In this document: one piece after another, positions 1 through 7,812 of the stretch | How positions within the stretch are numbered: position 1 is the first letter of the stretch | Layout: every line of letters starts with the position of its first letter | Assembly: GCA_016764015.1 (NCBI GenBank) | Contig: JAESSR010000245.1 | Location: forward strand, 1-20,215 | Direction: 5' to 3' | Origin: Phycisphaerales bacterium | Lineage (GTDB): Bacteria > Planctomycetota > Phycisphaerae > Phycisphaerales > UBA1924 | DNA length: 20,215 bases | The notes under the pieces: model-generated | Seen by the model: the letters and a program-made list of their open reading frames with translations, nothing else | The model's database searches: none | Told to the model about the DNA's origin: nothing | Translations under genes and position numbers: made by a program

Positions 1-1
1 G

Positions 2-910
2 GTTCCGGGTGATATTGAAGTTCGGATCAAGGACGGAATTCTCCACGGGCGAGGATCTGTCGATGCCAAAGGCCCGCTTGTGGCGATGCTTGTCGCCGGT
101 TCGAAGGCACAGCTCCCAGACGGTGTGCGTCTTACCGTGGCGGGCGCTGTCGGAGAAGAAGCATCGGGCTCTATCGGTGCCCGCCATCTTGTGCGTCAAT
201 GGAGCCCCGACGCATGCATCATCGGTGAACCATCCGGATTCGACGGCGTCACCCTCGGATACAAGGGTCGCCTGCTCGCAACAGCCAAATCAACCTGCCC
301 CAACACGCACTCGGCGGGTAAAGACCCCTCCGCATGCGACCATCTCCACACATGGTGGGCATCGGTGAACGCTGATGCCGAGCAGTTCAATCATGAACCA
401 AGCAAGACCTTCGACCAGATACAAGCAACCCTGCAATCGTTTTCATCATCAAGCGACGGGCTCAATCAGCACGCAACCATGCACACTGGGTTCCGGCTCC
501 CGCCGAAGATTGATCCCACGACCTATGCAGAGCATCTTCGGTCACTCGCAAGTGAGTTCGTCACCATCGAGTTTGAAGGGTTTGAAAGCGCTTACGCCAC
601 CGATCGAAATGATCCGATTGTCCGCGCACTCTCCAACGCCATACGATCCCAGGGACATCCTCCTCGTCCGAAGCTCAAAACAGGAACCGCCGATCTCAAT
701 GTGGTCGCACCGATATGGAAATGCCCAATCGCTGCCTATGGTCCCGGCGATAGTTCGCTTGACCACACACCCACTGAGCACCTCGATCTCGATGAATTCG
801 ATTTATCTGTTCAAGTTCTCGTCACCGCCATCGGAGAGTATTTCGGTTTTGCACTCGCACAACTCGATCAAAACGATAGCGATATTAAATCTCGTTCAGA
901 TTGCGAATGA
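2..910 (+). CDS. lysK: [LysW]-lysine/ornithine hydrolase-like M20 metallopeptidase, 5' truncated
   Basis: The reading frame is already open at base 2, so the gene starts left of the window; the GTG at 80 is an internal valine and was not taken as the start. About 302 residues are visible. The zinc-peptidase M20 signature is clear: GRGSVDAKGP holds the bridging Asp, AVGEEASGS holds the catalytic and metal-binding Glu pair, IIGEPSG follows, and SSLDHTPTEH near the C-terminus holds the last metal-binding His. The missing N-terminus should contain the first HxD motif, since the visible part begins at the VPG that usually follows it. The combination of GYKGRLL, a shortened lid domain and GTADLNVVAP fits LysK, which releases lysine or ornithine from the carrier protein LysW, better than ArgE or DapE. 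That is family-level recognition; no LysW or other lys/arg gene is in view to confirm it. It converges on the nos operon. Confidence 0.72.
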   Translation, partial: VPGDIEVRIKDGILHGRGSVDAKGPLVAMLVAGSKAQLPDGVRLTVAGAVGEEASGSIGARHLVRQWSPDACIIGEPSGFDGVTLGYKGRLLATAKSTCPNTHSAGKDPSACDHLHTWWASVNADAEQFNHEPSKTFDQIQATLQSFSSSSDGLNQHATMHTGFRLPPKIDPTTYAEHLRSLASEFVTIEFEGFESAYATDRNDPIVRALSNAIRSQGHPPRPKLKTGTADLNVVAPIWKCPIAAYGPGDSSLDHTPTEHLDLDEFDLSVQVLVTAIGEYFGFALAQLDQNDSDIKSRSDCE

Positions 911-1155
911 ATCCAGTTGGATACATTCATGACCCCAACCACCTCACTCATCTCGGTGCTCAGCTTTGGGTAATCTTCCCACAAAGACAACATACTTGAG
1001 GAAACTCGCGAGATTGCTTCAGTCGAGTCCGGCTCGAAACTCGAACTCAATAAATCTCTCTGAGATTGGTTCGGATCCTGAGAGGGTTTCTGAATATCAA
1101 GCAAATCGCCACCACCTAACAACAGTCCTAGAGAGATGAGGATTTTCAATCTCAT
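868..1155 (-). CDS. Possible small secreted protein, unrecognised
   Basis: This is a 95-codon open frame starting at ATG 1155, with an in-frame ATG upstream at 1182. The N-terminus (MRLKILISLGLLLGGG) looks like a weak signal peptide, and the rest is polar and Ser/Glu/Asp rich. Its 3' end overlaps the antisense end of the lysK-like gene by 43 bases. No Shine-Dalgarno sequence is visible, but a TATGAT hexamer at 1185-1190 could serve as a -10 element. It matches no family I recognise and could be a chance open frame; the signal-like N-terminus is the only positive argument. Confidence 0.25.
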   Translation of the reverse strand: MRLKILISLGLLLGGGDLLDIQKPSQDPNQSQRDLLSSSFEPDSTEAISRVSSSMLSLWEDYPKLSTEMSEVVGVMNVSNWIHSQSERDLISLSF

Positions 1156-1306
1156 TGATTGTCTGCAGCTCAAAATGGGCATTTATCATATTAAGCTCTG
1201 TATGAAACCAGCTTCTTTGATTTGGATGATTCCGAAGGATTCTGATTTATTATTGTTCGTGACTGTGAAGGTGAAACAGAAAAAAACATGCTTGGAAACT
1301 AGTTAC
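911..1306. other. Intergenic region between lysK-like gene and nosL
   Basis: This is a 396-base stretch between two convergent transcription units. Apart from the doubtful small frame at 868-1155 it holds no convincing gene. I found no GC-rich stem followed by a T-run for either direction, so the 3' ends of lysK and of the nos mRNA are not defined by an obvious intrinsic terminator here. A 27-base segment at 1256-1282 is an imperfect copy of one at 9166-9192 on the other side of the nos operon. Confidence 0.5.
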
Positions 1307-1762
1307 TTAATCTGATTTCTGTAGCGATTGAAAATCAACGACCTCGCCTTCGAGCGAAGTCGAAAACGCATTCGCATCGGATTGTTTCAGGAAGGATGCG
1401 ATGTTTGATGCCATTGGGGTGTGGATCTGGTCGGACTTGACGAACCATGCGTCAGCCATGTGTATCCACTCGCTTGATCCGTGGTCGTGGCTCCATCGAT
1501 CGACAATCGTCAGTTCGGTGTGCTTGGACTCGAATATCATCTGGCAGTTAAAGTCATCAAAGAGCAATGGCTCGTCCCCGCGATCACCTTCGATGATTGT
1601 TGCAGTTGTGAAGCGTTCATCGGAAATAATCATGCCGCATTCGGCGCAGATTGAATCGCCATAACGAACTGATGGCGGGCCGTCGTTGGTTTCTGATCCG
1701 CAACCAGCTAACGCAACGACACTGACAATGCTCCCTAAGCCGACCATGCGAGCGATCTTCAC
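1307..1762 (-). CDS. nosL: NosL copper-binding lipoprotein
   Basis: NosL is an outer-membrane or periplasmic lipoprotein that supplies copper for assembly of the nitrous oxide reductase CuZ centre, working with NosDFY. The protein is about 151 residues. A short signal peptide ends in the lipobox ALAGC (Cys21), followed by CAECGM (Cys39, Cys42, Met44), the CxxCGM-type motif typical of NosL, and later by LLFDDFNCQM. I chose the GTG at 1762 because it overlaps the nosY stop as GTGA, has GAGG five bases upstream, and puts the lipobox at a normal distance. The longer frame up to 1846 runs inside nosY without a ribosome site, and ATG 1747 would shorten the signal peptide. It is the last gene of the operon. 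Confidence 0.9.
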   Translation of the reverse strand: MKIARMVGLGSIVSVVALAGCGSETNDGPPSVRYGDSICAECGMIISDERFTTATIIEGDRGDEPLLFDDFNCQMIFESKHTELTIVDRWSHDHGSSEWIHMADAWFVKSDQIHTPMASNIASFLKQSDANAFSTSLEGEVVDFQSLQKSD

Positions 1763-2652
1763 ACTGAACCTCGTTTCGAGAAGAGAATCAACGCGATCAA
1801 AAGCGGGACGACCGTCCACATGCCAAGCACCAGAGCCAGAATCCAAGGCAGCGCGTTGCCGAAGGTTTGCGAAGCGTACATGCCGACTGGTCCGAGCACA
1901 TCGAGCGATGCGTTCATATTCACAATGACCGCCATCTTGAACGCTTGTAACGGGTTCATCACACCGATGGCGAATACTTCTTGTACCCGGAGTTTAAACA
2001 GAATCGTGCCGGCCATGAGTCCGAGATCGCTCAAGAAAACAAGGATCAACCACGCGAACAGTCCCAGCCCTGTCGCAACACCAGATCGGCGAGACATGAC
2101 TGAGAGCAGCATGCCGACCGAGAGCATCGCGAGGGCCAAGCCGCAGGTGAAGACGACGAGCATGACGAATGCGCTGATGCCCACGCCGCCAACGCGCCAG
2201 GCAAGTACGCCCGCGCTGAGCCCAAAGCCGATGCACATCGAGCAACACAACGCAACAGCGAGCCCGATGTATTTGCCGAGCAAGAGTTCAACGCGTGAGA
2301 TCGGTTGGGCGAGCAGATACAACAGCGTCCCGCGTTCGCGTTCGCCTGCGATCGAGCCAGCGCCCGCGATCAACGCCATCAAAGGCACGACGAGCATAAT
2401 CAGGTTTAACAATCCTGCGGTAGTTCTACTGAACCCGGCGAAGCCGTGCGAACCTGAGCCCGCGAGTGACATGAACGAAACCGCGACGGCGAGGACGGTG
2501 AACGCGACGGTATACAAAATAAACCACCGGCTAGAAATCGCATCACGGAACTCTCGCCGAGCAAATGCGATGACACTCGATACGCGAGAAAGATGCGAAC
2601 CTGATTCGGTTAGTGATGATTTTTTACTTGTTTCAATCGGGAGTGTGGTCAT
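1759..2652 (-). CDS. nosY: NosY ABC transporter permease
   Basis: NosY is the integral membrane part of the NosDFY ABC-type complex needed to mature the copper-sulfide centre of nitrous oxide reductase in the periplasm. The 297-residue protein matches the usual NosY size and has six hydrophobic spans, beginning at about residue 44 after a polar N-terminal tail of some 30 residues that is a little longer than usual. GERERGTLLYLLAQPISR after the second span is the typical ABC-2 type permease loop that couples to the ATPase. The ATG at 2652 overlaps the nosF stop as ATGA and the stop overlaps the nosL GTG, so translation of the three genes is probably coupled. Identity rests on gene order as well as sequence, because ABC-2 permeases are alike. 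Confidence 0.92.
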   Translation of the reverse strand: MTTLPIETSKKSSLTESGSHLSRVSSVIAFARREFRDAISSRWFILYTVAFTVLAVAVSFMSLAGSGSHGFAGFSRTTAGLLNLIMLVVPLMALIAGAGSIAGERERGTLLYLLAQPISRVELLLGKYIGLAVALCCSMCIGFGLSAGVLAWRVGGVGISAFVMLVVFTCGLALAMLSVGMLLSVMSRRSGVATGLGLFAWLILVFLSDLGLMAGTILFKLRVQEVFAIGVMNPLQAFKMAVIVNMNASLDVLGPVGMYASQTFGNALPWILALVLGMWTVVPLLIALILFSKRGSV

Positions 2653-3524
2653 GCGTGGTCTCCCTGAACCTCTTCGAGGATTTCAAAGTCGCGGACCTCG
2701 ATCTCGGCCTTCGCCAAGACCGAAACAGGCTCGGCCTTGCGATTGCGAGGCACCGAAACACACAATCCATTGCCATTGAGATTGACCGCGTGCCCGGCAT
2801 CGCGAAGCACGGCTGCTGCGGTTTCTTCGGTGCCCATGCTCAGGTACAAACGCATGGTCTGGATGCGTGATTCGGTTGGCCAGAGTTCAGATGGCGTGAT
2901 GTCTTTGATCAGCTTGCCTTTTTCCATCACCAGCACACGCCCAGCGAGCGAGAGTACCTCGTCTGGGCGATGAGAGGCAAAAAGAAGTGTTTTTCCGTCG
3001 TCGCGGAGCTGGCACAAGGTGTCAATCACCTCGCAACGCCCGGAGGCGTCAAGATTCGATGTAGGTTCGTCGAGCACGATGATTGGTGGATCGGCGATGA
3101 GCGCGATGGCCAGTGCGAGGCGTTGTTTCATGCCACCGGAAAGATCGCGCAGGCGTTTCTTTTCGTGCCCTTGCAGACCGACCTTGGCCAATGCGACGGC
3201 TGCTCCTTTGCGATCGACCCGGCGCAGGTTTGCAAAGAACATGATCGACGATCCGAGCTTGGCATCATCATGGAACGCGAGTTCCTGAGGCACATACCCA
3301 ACGAATGAGCGTGCTTGTTTGCCATGCTTGCGGACATCGACGCCGTGAATCGAGATCGTGCCTGTTGATGGAAAGATGCCAAGCAAGCTGCGGATGAGCG
3401 TGGTTTTGCCAGCGCCGTTGCTTCCCCACAAGGCGATCGACTCGGCTTTGTCGAGCTCAAATGAGAGGTCATCGACCGCGACGACACTCCCAAACTTCTT
3501 GGTCACATGTGATGCTTTGATCAT
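2649..3524 (-). CDS. nosF: NosF ABC transporter ATP-binding protein
   Basis: NosF is the cytoplasmic ATPase that powers the NosDFY complex in CuZ maturation. The 291-residue sequence has every ABC signature in order: Walker A GSNGAGKTT (residues 34-42), Q-loop Gln80, the signature LSGGMKQR (128-135), Walker B IIVLDEP (148-154) and the switch His185. A C-terminal extension of about 80 residues follows the nucleotide-binding domain, as is common in NosF. The ATG at 3524 overlaps the nosD stop and the TGA at 2649-2651 overlaps the nosY ATG, each as ATGA. No residue expected for ATP hydrolysis is missing. Confidence 0.94.
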   Translation of the reverse strand: MIKASHVTKKFGSVVAVDDLSFELDKAESIALWGSNGAGKTTLIRSLLGIFPSTGTISIHGVDVRKHGKQARSFVGYVPQELAFHDDAKLGSSIMFFANLRRVDRKGAAVALAKVGLQGHEKKRLRDLSGGMKQRLALAIALIADPPIIVLDEPTSNLDASGRCEVIDTLCQLRDDGKTLLFASHRPDEVLSLAGRVLVMEKGKLIKDITPSELWPTESRIQTMRLYLSMGTEETAAAVLRDAGHAVNLNGNGLCVSVPRNRKAEPVSVLAKAEIEVRDFEILEEVQGDHA

Positions 3525-4933
3525 ACGAATGCTCTCTGTGAGAGGTCAGAATCTGTAAGAACGGGTAGGCGAGGCTGGTGTGCAATCAACCACCCGCTGA
3601 TGCCTGAGATCAATAGTAAGCCCACTGCGAAACCAACCATTGGTACCCGCGATGTTTGTTGCGAACTCACCAATAAATCCAACTCTGGTGGACGCGTCAG
3701 CGGCGAATGGTCGATAAATATAGGCTTTGGGCTCAGCTCAGGAAACGCTCGTGCAGTAAGCTCTATCGCTTGCTGCGCGGGACTATGAAGAAAAATCCGT
3801 AAATTGGGTTGGCGAGCGAGCAACGAACGGAACAAACTCCGTGGCTCGTGTGGAAAATCGCCAACACCATCGTTGTCCTGATCGAACCCGGAATAGTCCG
3901 ACCAGAAGTTCCCCACGCCGTCGGCTGAGAACTCATTGAGCATCAACTGCCCGCGTCCATGGACGGTCACCTGCTCCTCGTTTTCAACGAAAGCGTTGTT
4001 GGTGATGACATTGTCATGGGTGATCGGTGTCGAGAGCATGCCAATTTCGTTAAAGGCGACCTTGTTGTTCCTGATGATTCCGAACGAGTCGACCGATGAA
4101 GGCGAGTTGTCGATGTACATGCCGACTCGATTGGCGAGCAGGGCGTTGTTCTCGACGACGATTGCGTCGCAGTCTTTGAGCCCGATGCCATACCCGCTGG
4201 TTCCTCGGTTGTTGACGATCGAGTTGCCCACGAGATGGATGTTGTTGGAGTACATCAGGTAGATGCCGACCGAGTTGGATGTCAGTTCATTTTCTCGCAG
4301 TGTGGTATTATGCGAATACATAAAGTGCAGCCCGTAGCGTGAGTTGGTGACCACATTTCTTGCGACCGAGAGGTCTTCAGAATACCAGAAAACCATATCG
4401 CGGACGGCGTCGATGGTGTTGTCTTCAACAATCGTGTTGTGGCTCCACCATAAACGAATCCCATCGCCCCGCCGACCGAGCTTGAGTTCTTTGCCGACAA
4501 CGGTGTTGTTCCGGATGACTGAGTCGGCTGCAGGGCGGAGATCAATCCCGAAATACACATCTTCGAGGTGATTGTTTTCGATGATCACCGGCCCGGCAAA
4601 GGCGCGGATTCCTGCAGGCTCTTGATCAACCGTTGAACCAGAGTTCTTGACTGTAAACCCGCGAAAAGTCACATCACCAACACCGATTTCAACAACCGAA
4701 CCCTTGCCGAGCCCGTCGATCGTCACGAGCCCTTGCCCATCAAGCACGATTGCCTTTTCGATTCGCAAGTTGCCCTCATAGACACCTGCAGGCACAATCA
4801 CCGTCGAGCCCGGCTCGGCGGAGTCGATCAGCCGAGCGATCTCGTCGGTTGTATGGTGTACCTCTTGCGCAAGTGCACCAATCACCAAAGCAAGGAGCAC
4901 GCACACGCCCATGATGGCCTGGGTTCGCGACAT
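3521..4933 (-). CDS. nosD: NosD periplasmic beta-helix copper-maturation protein
   Basis: NosD is the periplasmic right-handed beta-helix subunit of the NosDFY complex that helps assemble the CuZ cluster of NosZ. The protein is 470 residues. It has a Sec signal peptide (MSRTQAIMGVCVLLALVIGA), then many parallel-beta-helix turns of the N-N-x-I/V-x-x-N type between about residues 70 and 350, and a single C-terminal membrane span (VPMVGFAVGLLLISGISGWL) that should anchor it as in other NosD proteins. I chose ATG 4933 because it gives a clean signal peptide and lies 2 bases after the nosB-like stop; the frame extends to 5008, but the extra 25 residues overlap that gene and look unnatural. The stop overlaps the nosF ATG. 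Confidence 0.94.
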   Translation of the reverse strand: MSRTQAIMGVCVLLALVIGALAQEVHHTTDEIARLIDSAEPGSTVIVPAGVYEGNLRIEKAIVLDGQGLVTIDGLGKGSVVEIGVGDVTFRGFTVKNSGSTVDQEPAGIRAFAGPVIIENNHLEDVYFGIDLRPAADSVIRNNTVVGKELKLGRRGDGIRLWWSHNTIVEDNTIDAVRDMVFWYSEDLSVARNVVTNSRYGLHFMYSHNTTLRENELTSNSVGIYLMYSNNIHLVGNSIVNNRGTSGYGIGLKDCDAIVVENNALLANRVGMYIDNSPSSVDSFGIIRNNKVAFNEIGMLSTPITHDNVITNNAFVENEEQVTVHGRGQLMLNEFSADGVGNFWSDYSGFDQDNDGVGDFPHEPRSLFRSLLARQPNLRIFLHSPAQQAIELTARAFPELSPKPIFIDHSPLTRPPELDLLVSSQQTSRVPMVGFAVGLLLISGISGWLIAHQPRLPVLTDSDLSQRAFV

Positions 4934-4935
4934 GA

Positions 4936-5616
4936 TTACGCAGACGCCTTCTTCGCAGCTTTCTTTGCTGCACTTTGTGCCTTGACCAACGGTGCATACG
5001 CACGCCAATGGAAGAACAATGCGATGATCATCACCCCCGATGCGATGGTGGATAGGATCAACCCCGGACCGGGCCTAGCGATGGTCTCGAACTGCCCGAT
5101 GAACCCGCTGCCCAAAATCGGTGGCACGAATGGATCGATGGAGTTTGACAGCGGCGCATCCGGATCAAGGTTCATTCCGAAGTGGCTCATCCAGAGATAC
5201 AGATCGACAAGGAATACGGCAGGGAAGGTGAGCACCGGCAATACCAGCAGCACGGTCCATCGGCTATGAATCCAACTCGCGAACTCAAGCATCACCACAA
5301 AGAGGATCATGATGTACACACCGATAGTTCGTTCAATTTTCGCAGCTTCTTCAAGTGGACGCATGCCGATGTAATGGTTAAGACTATTAATCTCGGCAAC
5401 ATCGCCGGCAAGTTGATTCACATACGCAACAAGATGGAGATTGTCAGGATACTGGGGCGCAACAAGTTCCATACTCCAGAATGGTACAAAGAGCGAGACC
5501 AACAGAAGCACGCGGGCAATCAGCAACAAGAACTTTGGGGCACCGTACCGAAATCTATGCTTTTCAAGTTCAACATGATCTACGCGTGGGCCGACGATAT
5601 GACTGATAAAGCTCAT
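4936..5616 (-). CDS. nosB: NosB-like four-helix membrane protein
   Basis: This 226-residue membrane protein lies between nosZ and nosD, the position occupied by nosB in clade II nos clusters. Four hydrophobic spans are visible at about residues 28-48, 98-116, 120-143 and 184-203. There is a LNHYIGM motif (79-85) in the loop after the first span, and a lysine/alanine-rich tail (KKAAKKASA). I chose ATG 5616 because AGGAG lies ten bases upstream; the open frame up to 5721 would run through two intergenic hairpins and is unlikely to be translated. Its exact role is unknown, although clade II clusters seem to need it for electron transfer to or assembly of NosZ. The symbol rests on position, size and topology. 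Confidence 0.75.
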   Translation of the reverse strand: MSFISHIVGPRVDHVELEKHRFRYGAPKFLLLIARVLLLVSLFVPFWSMELVAPQYPDNLHLVAYVNQLAGDVAEINSLNHYIGMRPLEEAAKIERTIGVYIMILFVVMLEFASWIHSRWTVLLVLPVLTFPAVFLVDLYLWMSHFGMNLDPDAPLSNSIDPFVPPILGSGFIGQFETIARPGPGLILSTIASGVMIIALFFHWRAYAPLVKAQSAAKKAAKKASA

Positions 5617-5637
5617 CTGATTCTGTCTCCTAAGACG

Positions 5638-5697
5638 GGGCTCTCTTGCGCGGAGCCCGACGATGAATACACTCCGGCACACTTCCATGTGCCGGAG
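5638..5697 (-). promoter_or_regulatory. Two stem-loops between nosZ and nosB
   Basis: The 113-base gap between nosZ and nosB contains two perfect stem-loops. The first, reading with transcription, is a 9-bp stem (5689-5697 with 5672-5680) around an 8-base loop. The second is a 6-bp stem (5653-5658 with 5638-5643) around a 9-base loop. Neither is followed by a T-run, so they are unlikely to be full terminators. They could protect the 3' end of a processed nosZ mRNA or lower expression of the maturation genes relative to nosZ. The second stem ends about ten bases before the nosB Shine-Dalgarno sequence. Confidence 0.6.
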
Positions 5698-5729
5698 CAT
5701 GATAGTAATACTATTGAACAATCAGTTTT

Positions 5730-7724
5730 TTACTCATTTGCGGGTTCAACCATGAGGTAGCCCATCATCTCTAGGTGAAGTGCTGAACAGAACTCGGTAC
5801 AGTAGAACGGGAAGGTACCCGCAACATCTGCAACGAACTCAATAGTGGCGGTTTCACCCGGTTCAAGGCTCAGAGTGATGTTATACACCGGAATCGAGAA
5901 GCCATGGGTCGCATCAACAGCACGCTCGGTGTTGGTGATGCGCCATTTGACGGTATCGCCCTGCTTTACGGTGACATGCTCAGGAGAAAAGTGGCTCCGA
6001 ACCGCGGTCATGAAGACCTCGACTTCGTGATCACCCTTACGCTCGACGCGTTCCATACCCGGACGCGGTGCCCAAGGATCAACCGATTGGGTATGCGGAT
6101 CCCAACCGATTTCTGGGTAGACCGACCATGGGTGGAGCTTGTCCGCCTTGATGATCTGAGCATAATGAGGCTCGCCCACGCCCAAAGGCATATCGTAGAT
6201 CACAGGCATATCGGTGCCCTGCTTGGAAATATCCAAGAGCTGGAAGTTCTGAGGAAGCAATGGTCCAACGCCAATAAAGCGATCGACCGACCATTTGTTG
6301 AACGCGACGAGGTACTTGCCGTCAGGGCTGACGGTGTCACCTTCTGCAGCACCGAGATGGCCCACATTGTAATGAATAGGGGTCTTGGTCACGAGTGTCC
6401 AATCCGGCTCTGGGTTGAGCGGGCCATACGACCCGCCCAATGTCCAACGGGCAATCGCTGAATCAAGGAAGAGCGAGGTGTACGCATATCCGTCAGGACC
6501 GAACTGGGTGTGTAGCGGGCCGAGACCAACTTCAACCTGTGCTTCCATAACACTGTCAAAGTTGAGTACGGGGACACCGAACTCATCATGACCTGAGTAA
6601 TCCTTATTGGCGATTGCCTTCTTGATCTTGGCGAATGAATAGATAGTGGTGTGTGGATCGAGCTTGCCCGAAACCACGATGAAGTCACCCTTTGGAGTCA
6701 CATCGACGCCGTGCGGGCTTCGTGGCTCAGGAGTCAGGTGGAGCAAACCCTCAGAAATCGCTGTTTCGAGCGAGATCACTGGGAAGTCCTTGATCATGGT
6801 GTAGTTGCCAGCTAGGTAGACCTCCTCAGCCTTTTTCCAGTTGATAATGTGGAGGTAGTCCGTCGCGTTCATACTTACGCCGGCTTCGAACGGTGGGTTC
6901 TTCTCGCCCGCGACACCAAAGCCGCCAGTGGCGAGTTCGGTGTTGATCGAGTTGAGGAAGAAGTAGCCATCACTCTCGAGCTTGCCACAGTCGGCAATAT
7001 CTTGCCAGTACGGTGGGAGCTGGATAGCGAATGATTTGTCTACATCAAGGCGACCCTTCTTGCGATCGAACTTCCACATGGTGACGGCACCGTGGAAGCT
7101 ATCTTTGTACTCGCTCATTGGTGCATAGTCTGCACCCCAAGGCACATTGTACTGAGCGGTTTCGAATACATAATCGGTGTTCGGGGTGACGAACGCTCCG
7201 CCGTGATCGTTGATGAACAGTGGGTTCTTGACGATCTGCTTGGTCTCGAAGTCACGCAAGTCAATCACGGCCATGCGTGCGTTGGACTTGTCGTTGATGA
7301 AGAGCCACTCGCCGTCATAGTCGCCGTTGGTTTCGGATAGAGCTGGATGATGCGTATCGCCCCACAAATTCTCTTTACCCATGACCAACCCTTCTGCAAG
7401 GATATCGTCGCCCACGCCGTACCCGTACCCTTGCCAAGGCTCGGGGGTGAAGACCGCGATCGAGCGGAGCAGCCGCATCGATGGAACACCGATTACGAAT
7501 ACCTGACCCGAGTGACCACCCGATGACATGATGACATATTCGTCCATCATGCCCGATGGGGTATAGGTCTTAGCTGCTGCGATGAGGTCTTGAGTGGTCA
7601 AGCCTCGTTCTTTGGCAATTTTCTGGACATCGCTCATGGATTGTGCCATGGTCGATGATGCCGTTCCAAGTGCGAGTACTCCTGCTGTGAGCACGAGCTT
7701 GGAACCAAACCGTGTGAGTGTCAT
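5730..7724 (-). CDS. nosZ: Nitrous oxide reductase, clade II (Sec-exported)
   Basis: NosZ reduces N2O to N2 in the periplasm using electrons from a c-type cytochrome. The 664-residue protein has an N-terminal beta-propeller with the seven expected CuZ histidines: His125 and His126 (DTHHP), His174 (INDHGG), His338 (SPHGVD), His405 (GPLHTQ), His456 (VGHLGA) and His520 (GEPHYA). The C-terminal cupredoxin domain has the CuA ligands His607, Cys642, Glu644 (backbone carbonyl), Cys646, His650 and Met653 (FYCTEFCSALHLEM). The signal peptide has no twin arginine and ends near SSTMA-Q, so export is by Sec, which together with the neighbouring nosB marks clade II. ATG 7724 is preceded by AGGAAAGGAA. Nothing needed for activity is missing. 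Confidence 0.98.
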   Translation of the reverse strand: MTLTRFGSKLVLTAGVLALGTASSTMAQSMSDVQKIAKERGLTTQDLIAAAKTYTPSGMMDEYVIMSSGGHSGQVFVIGVPSMRLLRSIAVFTPEPWQGYGYGVGDDILAEGLVMGKENLWGDTHHPALSETNGDYDGEWLFINDKSNARMAVIDLRDFETKQIVKNPLFINDHGGAFVTPNTDYVFETAQYNVPWGADYAPMSEYKDSFHGAVTMWKFDRKKGRLDVDKSFAIQLPPYWQDIADCGKLESDGYFFLNSINTELATGGFGVAGEKNPPFEAGVSMNATDYLHIINWKKAEEVYLAGNYTMIKDFPVISLETAISEGLLHLTPEPRSPHGVDVTPKGDFIVVSGKLDPHTTIYSFAKIKKAIANKDYSGHDEFGVPVLNFDSVMEAQVEVGLGPLHTQFGPDGYAYTSLFLDSAIARWTLGGSYGPLNPEPDWTLVTKTPIHYNVGHLGAAEGDTVSPDGKYLVAFNKWSVDRFIGVGPLLPQNFQLLDISKQGTDMPVIYDMPLGVGEPHYAQIIKADKLHPWSVYPEIGWDPHTQSVDPWAPRPGMERVERKGDHEVEVFMTAVRSHFSPEHVTVKQGDTVKWRITNTERAVDATHGFSIPVYNITLSLEPGETATIEFVADVAGTFPFYCTEFCSALHLEMMGYLMVEPANE

Positions 7725-7812
7725 ATTCTTTCCTTTCCTACTATGGCTATCAGTAAATCCTGATTTAGTTTCGAATCAAACCGCTCCCATTCATGGCAAC
7801 GGCCACAAACGC

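Noticed and set aside
80..910. Taking the GTG at 80 as the true start of the M20 peptidase
   Set aside because: The frame continues upstream to base 2 with family-conserved residues (GRGSVDAKGP), so the gene is truncated by the window edge.
375..932. 185-codon plus-strand frame overlapping the lysK-like gene
   Set aside because: It lies in another frame of a well-supported M20 peptidase and has low-complexity composition.
1820..2779. 319-codon open frame on the plus strand opposite nosY and nosF
   Set aside because: It is antisense to two clear, overlapping nos genes; its translation is Pro/Ser/Thr/Arg-rich with no domain and no ribosome site, a typical shadow of high-GC coding.
7646..7724. 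A Tat signal in NosZ
   Set aside because: There is no twin arginine; the sequence MTLTRFGSKL followed by a hydrophobic stretch is a Sec signal, consistent with clade II.
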